Program-made: the position numbers and the translations under genes | Notes under the pieces: generated by a model | Told to the model about the DNA's origin: nothing | Databases searched by the model: none | What the model saw: the letters and a program-made list of their open reading frames with translations, nothing else | In this document: in pieces, positions 27,442 to 35,307 of the stretch | Numbering within the stretch: position 1 is the stretch's first letter | Layout: the number at the start of each line of letters is the position of its first letter | Assembly: GCF_014643835.1 (NCBI RefSeq) | Contig: NZ_BMKD01000005.1 | Coordinates: 248,001 to 312,000 of the forward strand | Direction: 5' to 3' | Source: Mucilaginibacter rubeus | GTDB taxonomy: Bacteria; Bacteroidota; Bacteroidia; Sphingobacteriales; Sphingobacteriaceae | DNA length: 64,000 nucleotides

Positions 27442-27479
27442 GCGGAAAAGATGTGGAGATCGGATTATTCAGGGCCTCA

Positions 27480-27526
27480 AAAACAACTCCCAAACACGGT
27501 TTTTGGGCTCTGGGAGTAGTTTTTTA
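27480..27526 (+). terminator. Second hairpin with T-run
   Basis: Bases 27480-27492 and 27511-27523 form a 13-bp stem with one mismatch (core ACTCCCA/TGGGAGT), followed by TTTTTT on the plus strand. It looks like an intrinsic rightward terminator but no rightward gene precedes it. Confidence 0.55.
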
Positions 27527-27722
27527 TTCCCTCATTGTGAATTTGACTGACTTTTGATTGTCTTTACTATCAACACAAAACGGTGCCCTCAAGCGCATGG
27601 AACATAATGGCCAAGACCTCCGAAATATCCATATATTTGATCTAATCGAACGCGAAAAACTTTTATTCGATTGCATTTGCATGGATCTGCTTCAACGCTG
27701 ATAATCAAACTCCGCCGCCAAA
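27527..27722. other. Intergenic with a possible 34-codon frame
   Basis: An ATG at 27597 opens a 34-codon frame (MEHNGQDLRNIHIF..., ending 27701) on the plus strand. Nothing recognisable is encoded. Together with the two hairpins upstream this may be the residue of a lost gene. Confidence 0.2.
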
Positions 27723-28409
27723 TTAAGGCAACATGATTTCTGCAACATTGCGTTGGTTATAAAGATTCCAATGCGCTTCTGCCACCTCTGCTGCTGTTAT
27801 CGTTGGCATTCCATCCTGAAAATCCCCTTTGTGTTTACCCTCACTTACAACCAAAGCACCAATTGACACAATACCAGCAAAAATGCTGTCCTCTTTCAGG
27901 TCCATGTTGAGCAACCGCGCATAATTTAATAAAGCGCCTGCGGCAACGCCGAAGCTGGCGGTTCTGTTTACTGGATGCTGGGCGGAGGACGCAGTAGTAA
28001 ACAAGACGCTACCGTCTTTCCTTTCCAGCATTTGTGGGAGTACAACCTGCACGGCAGTTATTGCAGCGAGTACCTGGTAGTCGAGATGATATTGTTCATT
28101 TGCTATATCTATATTCCGGGCAGTCCGCATACTTTCCCAGGTGGGGGTCGGACTGAATTCCAATATATCAATTGCTCCGTAATGGTGGATAACCTCTTGC
28201 AGTGCGCGTGTCAACTGTCCCCGGTCTAATATATCGGCCTGGAAAGTTGCAGCCTCAATGCCTTTTTTTAACAGATCGTCTTTCAGCGCATTTAGTTTTT
28301 CCACATTTCTCGCAAGCAGCGCAACATTGTAGCCTTCAATTCCGAATTTTTCTGCCACGGCAAATCCTACACCCGGACCCGCACCGACAATGGCTATTGT
28401 TTTTTTCAT
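27723..28409 (-). CDS. SDR-family oxidoreductase
   Basis: Classical-like short-chain dehydrogenase of 228 residues. The ATG at 28409 places the cofactor motif GAGPGVGFAVAEKFG right at the N-terminus; an upstream in-frame ATG at 28433 would add a basic KKQKRIK tail. The usual catalytic Tyr-x-x-x-Lys is not obvious (the TASSAQHPVNRTASFGVAAGAL region replaces it), so this may be a non-canonical or inactive member. It is the last gene of a leftward run DoxX-like, DsbA-like, SDR, divergent from an HxlR regulator that probably controls it. Confidence 0.82.
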   Translation of the reverse strand: MKKTIAIVGAGPGVGFAVAEKFGIEGYNVALLARNVEKLNALKDDLLKKGIEAATFQADILDRGQLTRALQEVIHHYGAIDILEFSPTPTWESMRTARNIDIANEQYHLDYQVLAAITAVQVVLPQMLERKDGSVLFTTASSAQHPVNRTASFGVAAGALLNYARLLNMDLKEDSIFAGIVSIGALVVSEGKHKGDFQDGMPTITAAEVAEAHWNLYNQRNVAEIMLP

Positions 28410-28440
28410 CTTTATTCTTTTTTGTTTTTTCATTGATCAG

Positions 28441-29154
28441 TTAATTTGTACAGTCATTACCGGGCGCACAGGTATCACCCCGTCTAACATGGATCAGGCC
28501 GGGGTTGTCCTTCTTCCATTCAGTGTAAGCAGTTTGCAGTACTTTAAGAATTTCAGTACCGGGCTGAGCGCCAGCGATGGCATATTTGCGATCTATTACA
28601 AAGAAAGGAACCCCTTTTGCCCCCAGCCTGGATGCTTCTGCACCGTCTGCTTCCACCTGATGTTGAAAAACAGGATTGGTGAGGGCTTCTTTCACCTCTG
28701 TAGCCGTCAGGCCTATACTAATTCCAAGTTCTGTTAGAACCGCATCATCAGAAAGATTCTTGCCCTCTGTGAAATAGGCATAAAACAGGCGTTCTTCTGC
28801 TTTTTCTCCCAGTCCCTTTGTTTTTGCCATTTGGATAATACGATGCGCTTTCAGCGAGTTAGTGACAAGCATTTTATCGAAATTGTATTGCAGTCCCGCA
28901 TTCTTAGCCATTATTCCTACCTGTCCGTGCATGGCAACCGAGCGCTCATAGCTGATCCCTTTCCTTGCAGCCACAAACTGGCACATGTTTTCCTGATACT
29001 GAGGCACTTCCGACATGACAGGGTCAAGCTGGAAACTCTTCCATTCCACCTCCATATTGTCCCTGTCAGGAAATTTTTCCAGGGCAGCTTCAAAGTTCCT
29101 TTTGCCGATATAGCAAACCGGGCATATCACATCGCTCCAGATCTCTATTTTCAT
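28441..29154 (-). CDS. DsbA-family (FrnE-like) oxidoreductase
   Basis: Cytoplasmic thioredoxin-fold protein of 237 residues with no signal peptide, like FrnE / 2-hydroxychromene-2-carboxylate isomerase relatives. The redox motif C11-P-V-C14 lies in the first strand (IEIWSDVICPVCYIGK), the cis-Pro in GAKGVPFFVID, and a helical insert fills about 60-150. The C-terminal tail carries two more cysteines (GDTCAPGNDC). It likely acts in thiol or oxidative-stress chemistry together with the neighbouring SDR and DoxX-like proteins, 31 and 35 bases away. Confidence 0.88.
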   Translation of the reverse strand: MKIEIWSDVICPVCYIGKRNFEAALEKFPDRDNMEVEWKSFQLDPVMSEVPQYQENMCQFVAARKGISYERSVAMHGQVGIMAKNAGLQYNFDKMLVTNSLKAHRIIQMAKTKGLGEKAEERLFYAYFTEGKNLSDDAVLTELGISIGLTATEVKEALTNPVFQHQVEADGAEASRLGAKGVPFFVIDRKYAIAGAQPGTEILKVLQTAYTEWKKDNPGLIHVRRGDTCAPGNDCTN

Positions 29155-29189
29155 TTTTTTGTGCTTTCTTTTTTAAACGGCATTACTAT

Positions 29190-29564
29190 TTACAGTTTTG
29201 CGGTCACCGGATAGTTTAGTTTTCTGAAATAGTAGTAGGATACACATAGTATGGCAAACGGGATCAGCGGTGCTATACCTTTTGCGGGGCCATCAGCGAG
29301 CCAGTGCCCCAGGCTTGCGGAAAGCAGCAATATTCCGAAAGCGACATAAGCCCATTCTTTGAACATAACGGGCACGGCGGGGATGAGGATAATTATGGCG
29401 CCAACGATCTTACAGATGTCTAATTCCAGACCAAAGTAAGCCGGGAAGCCAAGTCTGTGTATGGACTCTATTAAATACGCTTTCGGGGCAAAATAGGACG
29501 GCAGCACAATCAGCGCCATGGCGATAATGATAACTATCCAATAAATTCTTTTTTCTTTCTGCAT
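29190..29564 (-). CDS. DoxX-like integral membrane protein
   Basis: A 124-residue protein with four predicted membrane helices (about 9-26, 45-65, 68-88, 95-113) and the DoxX-like pattern FPAYFGLELDICKIVGAIIILIP. Members of this family are often found with thiol or oxidative-stress genes; biochemical role uncertain. It is first in the leftward redox cassette, divergent from the HxlR regulator 132 bases away. Confidence 0.8.
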   Translation of the reverse strand: MQKEKRIYWIVIIIAMALIVLPSYFAPKAYLIESIHRLGFPAYFGLELDICKIVGAIIILIPAVPVMFKEWAYVAFGILLLSASLGHWLADGPAKGIAPLIPFAILCVSYYYFRKLNYPVTAKL

Positions 29565-29681
29565 GGTTCAAATATTTACGGCACAAAATTATTTTGAAGT
29601 AACTTTATAAATGTTATCTGTTACCCTTTGGAAACCGGTTTCCTCTATGAAACTAAGCCGCTAACCATAAATCGACCATCG

Positions 29682-29689
29682 TAATTTTG
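29682..29689 (+). promoter_or_regulatory. -7 box before the HxlR gene
   Basis: TAATTTTG matches the Bacteroidota -7 consensus TAnnTTTG exactly and ends 7 bases before the ATG at 29697, so the mRNA would have little or no leader. No good -33 element is seen at standard spacing. Confidence 0.45.
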
Positions 29690-29696
29690 CAGTAAT

Positions 29697-30056
29697 ATGA
29701 ATACAAAAAAGCAAGCCCCGGAAATACCTGATTGTAAAGAGCAATTGATTGCGATAAAGGATACGATGATCTTATTATCGGGGAAATGGAAAATTCAGAT
29801 TATCGGATGGCTTCTGCTATATGGCAAGGTGCGGTTTATGGATCTGCTGCGTGGAATAGATGGTATTGCTGCCAAAATGCTTTCTAAAGAGTTACAGGAA
29901 CTGGAGCAAAATCAAATAGTAGCCCGGACCGTGATGCCTACGAAGCCGATAACGGTGGAATATGAGTTAACAGAACATGGTAAGACTTTAAGCGGAGTAA
30001 TTGAAGCTATTTCGGCCTGGGGAGTTACGCATCGTAAATTCCTGTTTAAAAAATAA
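29697..30056 (+). CDS. HxlR-family winged-helix regulator
   Basis: A 119-residue MarR/HxlR-type DNA-binding protein. The HxlR core is clear: CKEQLIAIKDTMILLSGKWKIQIIGWLL, then the recognition helix region RGIDGIAAKMLSKELQELEQN and the beta wing TVEYELTEHGKTL. The N-terminal Cys (about residue 13) is where many HxlR redox sensors carry their reactive thiol. It is divergent from the DoxX/DsbA/SDR genes and is the likely regulator of that set. Confidence 0.9.
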   Translation: MNTKKQAPEIPDCKEQLIAIKDTMILLSGKWKIQIIGWLLLYGKVRFMDLLRGIDGIAAKMLSKELQELEQNQIVARTVMPTKPITVEYELTEHGKTLSGVIEAISAWGVTHRKFLFKK

Positions 30057-30430
30057 GCTAAACAGGAATTCTATTATGCATACTGACGCCAACTAAGTTG
30101 AAACTCTTAGGATCCTTTCCGCTTCGTCGAGCATAAGCCCATTTTGCGGCAAATACCTAAAATACGCAAGACCTCTTCATCTCTATTAATGGTTACAAAG
30201 ATCAACACCGAAAGTGCTTTGTCGGTTTATCATTTAGACGCATTGATTGATTACCTTGAACAATTGACCTTAAGCGTTCCGGAGCAACCTCTTGCATGCT
30301 TTTTTCATGAAGAACTTTTTAGAAAGCTTTATCTAAGCGATTTTAGCCTGTTTTGGTGGTGAATATGACGTAATTTTTGCAAAAAAATTTCTTGAATAAG
30401 CCCCTAAACAACCTGATAAAGCACAAAAAA
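30057..30430. other. Intergenic, no supported gene
   Basis: A 72-codon plus-strand frame at 30144-30362 contains a plausible helical stretch but nothing recognisable. No stem-loop was seen after the HxlR gene. It may be a gene remnant. Confidence 0.3.
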
Positions 30431-30457
30431 AGCCACTTACTGTTTTCGTAAGTGGCT
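30431..30457 (-). terminator. Intrinsic terminator of tRNA-Ala
   Basis: AGCCACTTAC (30431-30440) and GTAAGTGGCT (30448-30457) pair perfectly over 10 bp; on the minus strand the stem is followed by a run of seven T. It lies 12 bases past the tRNA 3' end. Confidence 0.9.
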
Positions 30458-30468
30458 GATTATCAAGG

Positions 30469-30542
<74 letters not shown>

Positions 30543-30713
30543 GTGGTGGGCTGCAAATATAGAATTTTGTGAATTAAAATGAAATTCTATTGTTATTTAT
30601 TTTATCCAATCCTGTCTCAGCTGCCATTACTATCGGTTTGTTTAATTTAAACTTTAAATATATATGCTGTTGGTTTGCCTTAATTTTCCGGCGGAACGAA
30701 AGCTTAATAAAAA

Positions 30714-30745
30714 AGTAAAGCCCCTGATGGGCAGGGGCCTTTACT
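30714..30745. terminator. GC-rich hairpin ahead of an orphan leader-like sequence
   Basis: AGTAAAG + CCCCTG (30714-30726) pairs with CAGGGG + C + CTTTACT (30732-30745) with one bulged C. Right after it comes ACTAACCAATTATAAACC and a tiny ORF, an arrangement like a regulated leader. No long gene follows within 500 bases. Confidence 0.5.
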
Positions 30746-30766
30746 AACCAATTATAAACCTAAATT

Positions 30767-30802
30767 ATGAGAAGACTACTTTATGTATTGTGTTATTTTT
30801 AA
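30767..30802 (+). CDS. Possible 11-residue leader peptide (MRRLLYVLCYF)
   Basis: An ATG after AAACCTAAATT opens an 11-codon frame MRRLLYVLCYF ended by TAA. It could be a leader peptide or just a chance ORF in an orphan 5' region. The context, hairpin then conserved-looking AT-rich ribosome-binding region, is the only support. Confidence 0.25.
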   Translation: MRRLLYVLCYF

Positions 30803-31311
30803 CACGGTGTAAAAGTAACACTAAGTTTTGATATTCGGAAAATATATTTTGTAATTGTTTTGTAAGTTTTATCAATTACATTGCCATCCGGTATCTTATT
30901 GTCAAAAATAAGAATAAAACATTATTAAATTACCAATTTTTTCAAATTATTTTATAATAATCGCCACATCGTTCATTTTCATCAAAAAAAGATTCGGTTT
31001 TATTTATAAAATTTACAAAAATTTAATTTTAAATGATTTTTAAAGTAAAATTAGGATCCAAACCTATATTAAAATTAAATTTCAAAGCATATTGTATGCT
31101 TAAAGCAAAACAATCGCCAATTTTTCTTTAAAAAACTCCAAAATACCACATTTTTTTTGCCTTAATACTGCTTTTAGCTCTTTAAAGAACGATTGCCTGC
31201 TAAAACAATTTATGTTCTAAACGCAGTTACATAATAAAAATTACTTTACAAAGGCTTTTTTTTAAAGATGCTTTAACACTTTTGCAGCAAAAATATACTG
31301 CCTTTTAAAAT
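30803..31311. other. Very AT-rich gene-free stretch before the MFS gene
   Basis: About 510 bases with long A and T runs and no gene. The near-consensus -7 box CACTTTTG lies at about 31277-31284, some 30 bases before the MFS start. The composition is clearly different from the flanking coding DNA. Confidence 0.4.
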
Positions 31312-32523
31312 ATGTCATCAACACATACCGCAAAACAACACCCGCATCTTACGCCATTAACTTTATGGATCATGACCATAGCTACAGGTTTGGTGGTAGC
31401 CAACATATATTATAACCAACCATTACTGGCCGATATGGCGAATACTTTTGGCGTAAGCGATAAAAAAGCGCAGCAAATATCGCTTTTTACGCAAATTGGC
31501 TACGCTACGGGTTTATTATTTATAGTGCCATTGGCGGATATGCTTAAGCGTAAGCGTCTTATTTTAATTGATTTTGTGCTCATGATCATATCGTTAATAG
31601 CCAGCGCCATGGCGCCTTCCGTAACTATACTTATGATAGCGGGTTTTTTGGTGGGCGTATCATCGATTATTCCGCAATTGCTGATCCCAATGGCGGCCCA
31701 CTTAGCCAGGCCACATGAGCGGGGTAAGAAGATTGGCTTTGTAATGAGCGGCTTATTAATCGGCATTTTGCTGTCACGCACATTAAGCGGCTTTATAGGC
31801 GAGCATTTCGGCTGGCGAAGCATGTTTTATATAGCCGCCGGGTTAATGTTGCTCATCTGGGTTATGATATTTTTGTTTTTGCCCGAAATTGAACCCGATT
31901 ATAAAGGCAATTACGGTAAATTGATGAAATCATTGATCCATTTAGTAAAAACCCAACCTAAATTAAGATTGGCAGCATTCAGAGGGGCTTTATGTTTTGC
32001 CGGTTTCAGCGCATTTTGGACAACGCTGGTATTCCTGTTAAAACAGCCTCAGTTTAATGAGGGCAGCGCCGCTGCGGGTATGTTTGGCCTTGTTGGCGCT
32101 TTCGGTGCGGTAGCCGTTGGCTTTATGGGCCGCCTGAGTGATAAAATGGATGCATACAAATTATCAATTTATACACTTTCGCTCATCCTGATCTCTTTTA
32201 TTGTATTCTATTTTTCGAGCCATAGTATAATAGGGCTCATCATCGGGGTTATTCTGCTTGATATGGGTGTGCAGGCTACTCATATCTCTAACCAGTCTAT
32301 TATTTTTGCATTGATCCCGGAAGCCCGCAATCGTATCAATACAGTGTACATGGTGTCTTATTTTATAGGCGGGGCTTTAGGCACGTTCTTCGCCAGCTTA
32401 GTTTGGAAAAACTATGAGTGGAACGGAGTGTGTGCTATTGGAACTGCCTTATCAGTAATAGTGATCATAGTGCATTTGTTAAACTACAAAAAATCGTCCG
32501 CTACTGCTACTGATGTTCGGTAA
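31312..32523 (+). CDS. MFS transporter
   Basis: Twelve-helix major facilitator superfamily protein of 403 residues in the inner membrane. The N-half carries the family loop motif in LADMLKRKRLILID, and the C-half has GRLSDKMDAYK at the equivalent place. It resembles small-molecule or drug exporters of the YfmO/EmrD-like type (NQPLLADMANTFGVSDKKAQQISLFTQIGYATGLL); substrate unknown. It stands alone, after the AT-rich region and before the microprotein cluster. Confidence 0.9.
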   Translation: MSSTHTAKQHPHLTPLTLWIMTIATGLVVANIYYNQPLLADMANTFGVSDKKAQQISLFTQIGYATGLLFIVPLADMLKRKRLILIDFVLMIISLIASAMAPSVTILMIAGFLVGVSSIIPQLLIPMAAHLARPHERGKKIGFVMSGLLIGILLSRTLSGFIGEHFGWRSMFYIAAGLMLLIWVMIFLFLPEIEPDYKGNYGKLMKSLIHLVKTQPKLRLAAFRGALCFAGFSAFWTTLVFLLKQPQFNEGSAAAGMFGLVGAFGAVAVGFMGRLSDKMDAYKLSIYTLSLILISFIVFYFSSHSIIGLIIGVILLDMGVQATHISNQSIIFALIPEARNRINTVYMVSYFIGGALGTFFASLVWKNYEWNGVCAIGTALSVIVIIVHLLNYKKSSATATDVR

Positions 32524-32723
32524 CGTATGCCTGTTTATCTGCTTTGAATAGTTGTCGGCATTGAATTGATCAAAAAAAGTAAAAATTTCTTCTAAAAAAA
32601 CACCCCTGTATTACAGTCATTTACATCGTATTGTAAAATAAATCTGATTTTTTAATGACTTTTTTTGCTCTCCGATAAAAGTTTGGCATTGATTTAGATC
32701 AGTACTTATCAAACGCAGTTGTT

Positions 32724-32900
32724 ATGAAAGCAAAAGACAAAGCGGTTAAACCTGAAGAAGAGAAAGAGTGGGAAAACCCAGTGGAACCGACAAAAACTTC
32801 AGACCCACGCGATGAGGAGCAAATATTAAGGCAATATAAAGAAGCAAAACGCCGCCATGATAACCTCACCGAAAACGGAAACGAAAAAAAGAAAGACTAA
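32724..32900 (+). CDS. Small charged hypothetical protein (58 residues)
   Basis: Short acidic and basic protein MKAKDKAVKPEEEKEWENP... ending NEKKKD, with no hydrophobic segment, so cytosolic and probably disordered or helical. It is the first of four small genes in a rightward cluster 32.7-33.8 kb. Function unknown. Codon pattern and clean ATG after GTTGTT support it being real. Confidence 0.55.
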   Translation: MKAKDKAVKPEEEKEWENPVEPTKTSDPRDEEQILRQYKEAKRRHDNLTENGNEKKKD

Positions 32901-32941
32901 AACGGAGACATTAAAATATTAAAAACATCAAAACCTACAAC

Positions 32942-33070
32942 ATGAAAACGCAAAAACAAACATCAACCACCAAACTAATAGCAAGCTTTGATAATGCACT
33001 TAAAAACATCATCATGAGCGACTTAAAAGCTATCAAAACTAAAACGCCCTATTTAACGCCGGCAGCTTAA
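32942..33070 (+). CDS. Microprotein A of a tandem paralogous pair (42 residues)
   Basis: Begins MKTQKQTSTTKLIASFDNAL and continues KNIIMSDLKAIKTKT. It shares the pattern TKLxAxFDxxLxxxxxxDLKxxxxKT with the next gene, 33109-33273, so the two are tandem paralogues. Predicted as one amphipathic helix. It follows the 58-residue gene by 41 bases. Function unknown. Confidence 0.55.
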   Translation: MKTQKQTSTTKLIASFDNALKNIIMSDLKAIKTKTPYLTPAA

Positions 33071-33108
33071 ACTAAATATAAAAAACATCACCTACACTAC
33101 ATCTACCT

Positions 33109-33273
33109 ATGAAAGCATATAAACCACCCCCCGCAATAACTAAATTACTTGCACGCTTTGATGCCGAATTATTGGAGCTGTTGAGGGAAGATCTGAAAAA
33201 CTACAGGGCCAAAACCCAATTCATGAGCAACAACAAGCAGGTAGCAGCACAGCAAACGCTGTCTGCCGCTTGA
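33109..33273 (+). CDS. Microprotein B of a tandem paralogous pair (54 residues)
   Basis: Begins MKAYKPPPAITKLLARFDAEL and continues LELLREDLKNYRAKTQ. Conserved Phe-Asp, Asp-Leu-Lys and Lys-Thr positions align with the 42-residue upstream protein. Its leader (AACATCACCTACACTAC... CCTATG) is echoed again before a third, truncated start at 33318. Function unknown; a short helical regulator or stress protein is possible. Confidence 0.6.
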   Translation: MKAYKPPPAITKLLARFDAELLELLREDLKNYRAKTQFMSNNKQVAAQQTLSAA

Positions 33274-33327
33274 TCAACATATATATATATCTACCTATCG
33301 AGTACTAACATCACCTATGAAAACGTG

Positions 33328-33360
33328 GAGCCCTGCAAAAAACAGGGCTCTATTTTTTTT
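33328..33360 (+). terminator. Intrinsic terminator of the microprotein cluster
   Basis: GAGCCCTG (33328-33335) and CAGGGCTC (33343-33350) pair perfectly around a 7-base A-rich loop and are followed by TATTTTTTTT. It sits inside what would be the third repeat unit, whose ATG at 33317-33319 is left without a gene. Confidence 0.92.
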
Positions 33361-33654
33361 AGTAAAGCCGGGCAAGCTTAATGCTATCTTTGTATAATAT
33401 TAAATAACAATATATTAACACTTTGGTCACCTAAAGGAAATGCATGAAACGGTTATTTGGGTAAAGCGGCGGGCGAATGACCTATGCAGTTAAACACCAT
33501 ATTGCACCATCTATTTACGCGTGGTACCGTTAACCAGGTGATGAACAAATCGGTTACGGTCAATTGATCCTGCACGAGCAGGAGCTAAAGACTGATTGTC
33601 TGTATGGTGTATTGCTATCTGTGAAATTACATACTCTACATAAATACAAACATT
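33361..33654. other. Intergenic, no supported gene
   Basis: About 290 bases between the terminator and the small membrane-protein gene. No hairpin or coding frame of note was seen. Confidence 0.3.
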
Positions 33655-33822
33655 ATGGACCAGGTTAATTATCCCATAGTAACAATTGTAGTTATTGCTG
33701 TTATTATTTTGCTGGTTTGGATCATCAGGCGAAACCAGAAAGATGAAAAAAAGCTGGAACAGGATATCATCCAATCCGAACTAAAACCAGAAGAAAATAA
33801 TGATAAGGAAATAGAATCCTGA
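33655..33822 (+). CDS. Single-pass membrane microprotein (55 residues)
   Basis: MDQVNYPIVTIVVIAVIILLVWIIRRNQ: one strongly hydrophobic helix (about 8-24) followed by a charged cytoplasmic tail rich in Lys and Glu. The positive RRNQK after the helix predicts N-out topology. Function unknown. It ends about 95 bases before the convergent lpxB stop. Confidence 0.6.
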   Translation: MDQVNYPIVTIVVIAVIILLVWIIRRNQKDEKKLEQDIIQSELKPEENNDKEIES

Positions 33823-33917
33823 GCTTGTTGTTAAAAGCAACCTGGCGAAATAACATATCCCAGCGTCAGTGCGTACAGCAATAATGGTCTTTTCCTTTAA
33901 GGAAGTCGCTGAATTTA

Positions 33918-35039
33918 CTATGATTTCCTATCTGCTTCAGTATATTTAACAATTAACCCGGCTGTTTTGGCTGATGCCCCCGGCTGCCCCATGCGCACAT
34001 CAAGCTCGTCATAATTATTGAGCATGTTTTGGCGATAGGTTACATCATTGACAATCAGTTTTAACTCTTCACCTATCTTGTGGGCCGTACACTCTTCCTG
34101 GATCAACTCCTTCACTACCGCTTTATCCATGATCAGATTAACCAGCGATATAAATTTGAGTTTAACCAGCATGCGCGCTATGGCGATGGTTAATTTCCCG
34201 CCTTTATACACCACTACCTGCGGCACGTTAAACAGCGCGGTTTCAAGTGTCGCGGTGCCGGAAGCTACAACAGCTGCATGGGCACGATTCAGCAGATCGT
34301 AAGTGCCGTTGAATACAACGGGGATCTCGGCGCCGTTTAAGTACGGCGCATAATAATCAGCCTGAAAAGCCGGTGCACCGGCAATTACAAACTGGTATTC
34401 AGGAAAGTAGGCCGAAGCCCGGATCATATCGGGCAGCAGTCTGCTGATTTCCTGTTTGCGGCTGCCGGGTAACAGTGCTATAATTTTTTTTACGCCAAGT
34501 TTATTTTTTTGCAGGAAAGCAGGGTCAGGATCAAATGCCGAAACCGCATCAAGCAAAGGGTTGCCTACGTAATCAACATCCATTCCCCACTCTTTGTAAA
34601 ACGCCACCTCAAAAGGCAATATGCAAAATAGATGGTCAACAATGCGTTTGATTTTTAACACCCGCTTCTGGTTCCAGGCCCAAACTTTGGGCGAAATATA
34701 GTAGTTAACCGGTATGCCGTTAGCTTTGGCGTATTCGGCTATTTTGAGGTTAAAGCCGGGAAAATCTATCAGGATCAATACGTCGGGGTGGTAAGCAGAG
34801 ATATCCCGCTTGCACGATCGCATGTTTTTAAGAATGGTTTGCAGGTTGGCAACCACTTCAACAAAGCCCATAAAAGCCATATCGGCATAATGCTTTACCA
34901 GTGTGCCGCCCTCGGCCTGCATCAGGTCGCCGCCAAAAAAACGGAAATCAGCACCAGGGTCAAGCGATTTGAGTGCTTTCATCAAATTAGCCCCGTGCAA
35001 ATCGCCCGAAGCTTCGCCGGCTACCAGGTAATATTTCAT
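33918..35039 (-). CDS. lpxB: Lipid-A-disaccharide synthase
   Basis: Glycosyltransferase family 19 enzyme of 373 residues that joins UDP-2,3-diacylglucosamine and lipid X into lipid A disaccharide at the inner face of the inner membrane. The N-terminal GEASGDLHGA motif, the FFGGDLMQAEGG segment and the C-terminal nucleotide-binding region (ALLPGSRKQEI, ASGTATLETALF, VVVYKGG) are all clear, and length is standard. Its start overlaps the stop of the 88-residue membrane protein gene by one base, so it is translated in a surE - membrane protein - lpxB operon. Confidence 0.97.
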   Translation of the reverse strand: MKYYLVAGEASGDLHGANLMKALKSLDPGADFRFFGGDLMQAEGGTLVKHYADMAFMGFVEVVANLQTILKNMRSCKRDISAYHPDVLILIDFPGFNLKIAEYAKANGIPVNYYISPKVWAWNQKRVLKIKRIVDHLFCILPFEVAFYKEWGMDVDYVGNPLLDAVSAFDPDPAFLQKNKLGVKKIIALLPGSRKQEISRLLPDMIRASAYFPEYQFVIAGAPAFQADYYAPYLNGAEIPVVFNGTYDLLNRAHAAVVASGTATLETALFNVPQVVVYKGGKLTIAIARMLVKLKFISLVNLIMDKAVVKELIQEECTAHKIGEELKLIVNDVTYRQNMLNNYDELDVRMGQPGASAKTAGLIVKYTEADRKS

Positions 35040-35305
35040 TATAAGGATTGCAATTTAAAAATGAATATGGCCAGCATAAACAAAAGCGAGATCATAGCGA
35101 TACCGTTTCCCGTTTTATCGGCCCCTTTTCCATAAAAATAACGGATGATAAACAAATTGATAGCAAAAGCTACAAAGTATGGAATGCCCGGCTTATGCAT
35201 GAAAACCAGTTGATTTTTAAGCAGAAATCCAAAAACAAACAGACTAACACCTGGCAGTATGGCGCCAATGAGCAGGCCTAAGGATACGTCGTTTTTGTTT
35301 AGCAT
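35039..35305 (-). CDS. Small integral membrane protein between surE and lpxB
   Basis: An 88-residue protein with three predicted helices (about 8-28, 40-56, 68-84) joined by short loops. The family is not recognised by name but this type of small protein is often seen in Sphingobacteriaceae next to surE and lpxB (recollection, not checked). It overlaps lpxB by one base and follows surE by two bases, so it is cotranscribed; a role near the envelope is an inference. Confidence 0.7.
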   Translation of the reverse strand: MLNKNDVSLGLLIGAILPGVSLFVFGFLLKNQLVFMHKPGIPYFVAFAINLFIIRYFYGKGADKTGNGIAMISLLFMLAIFIFKLQSL

Positions 35306-35307
35306 AA

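Noticed and set aside
27239-27550. 103-codon plus-strand frame
   Set aside because: It runs through two perfect terminator hairpins, which does not fit a real gene.
30144-30362. 72-codon plus-strand frame between HxlR and the tRNA
   Set aside because: Possibly a gene remnant, but no homology or control signals could be seen.
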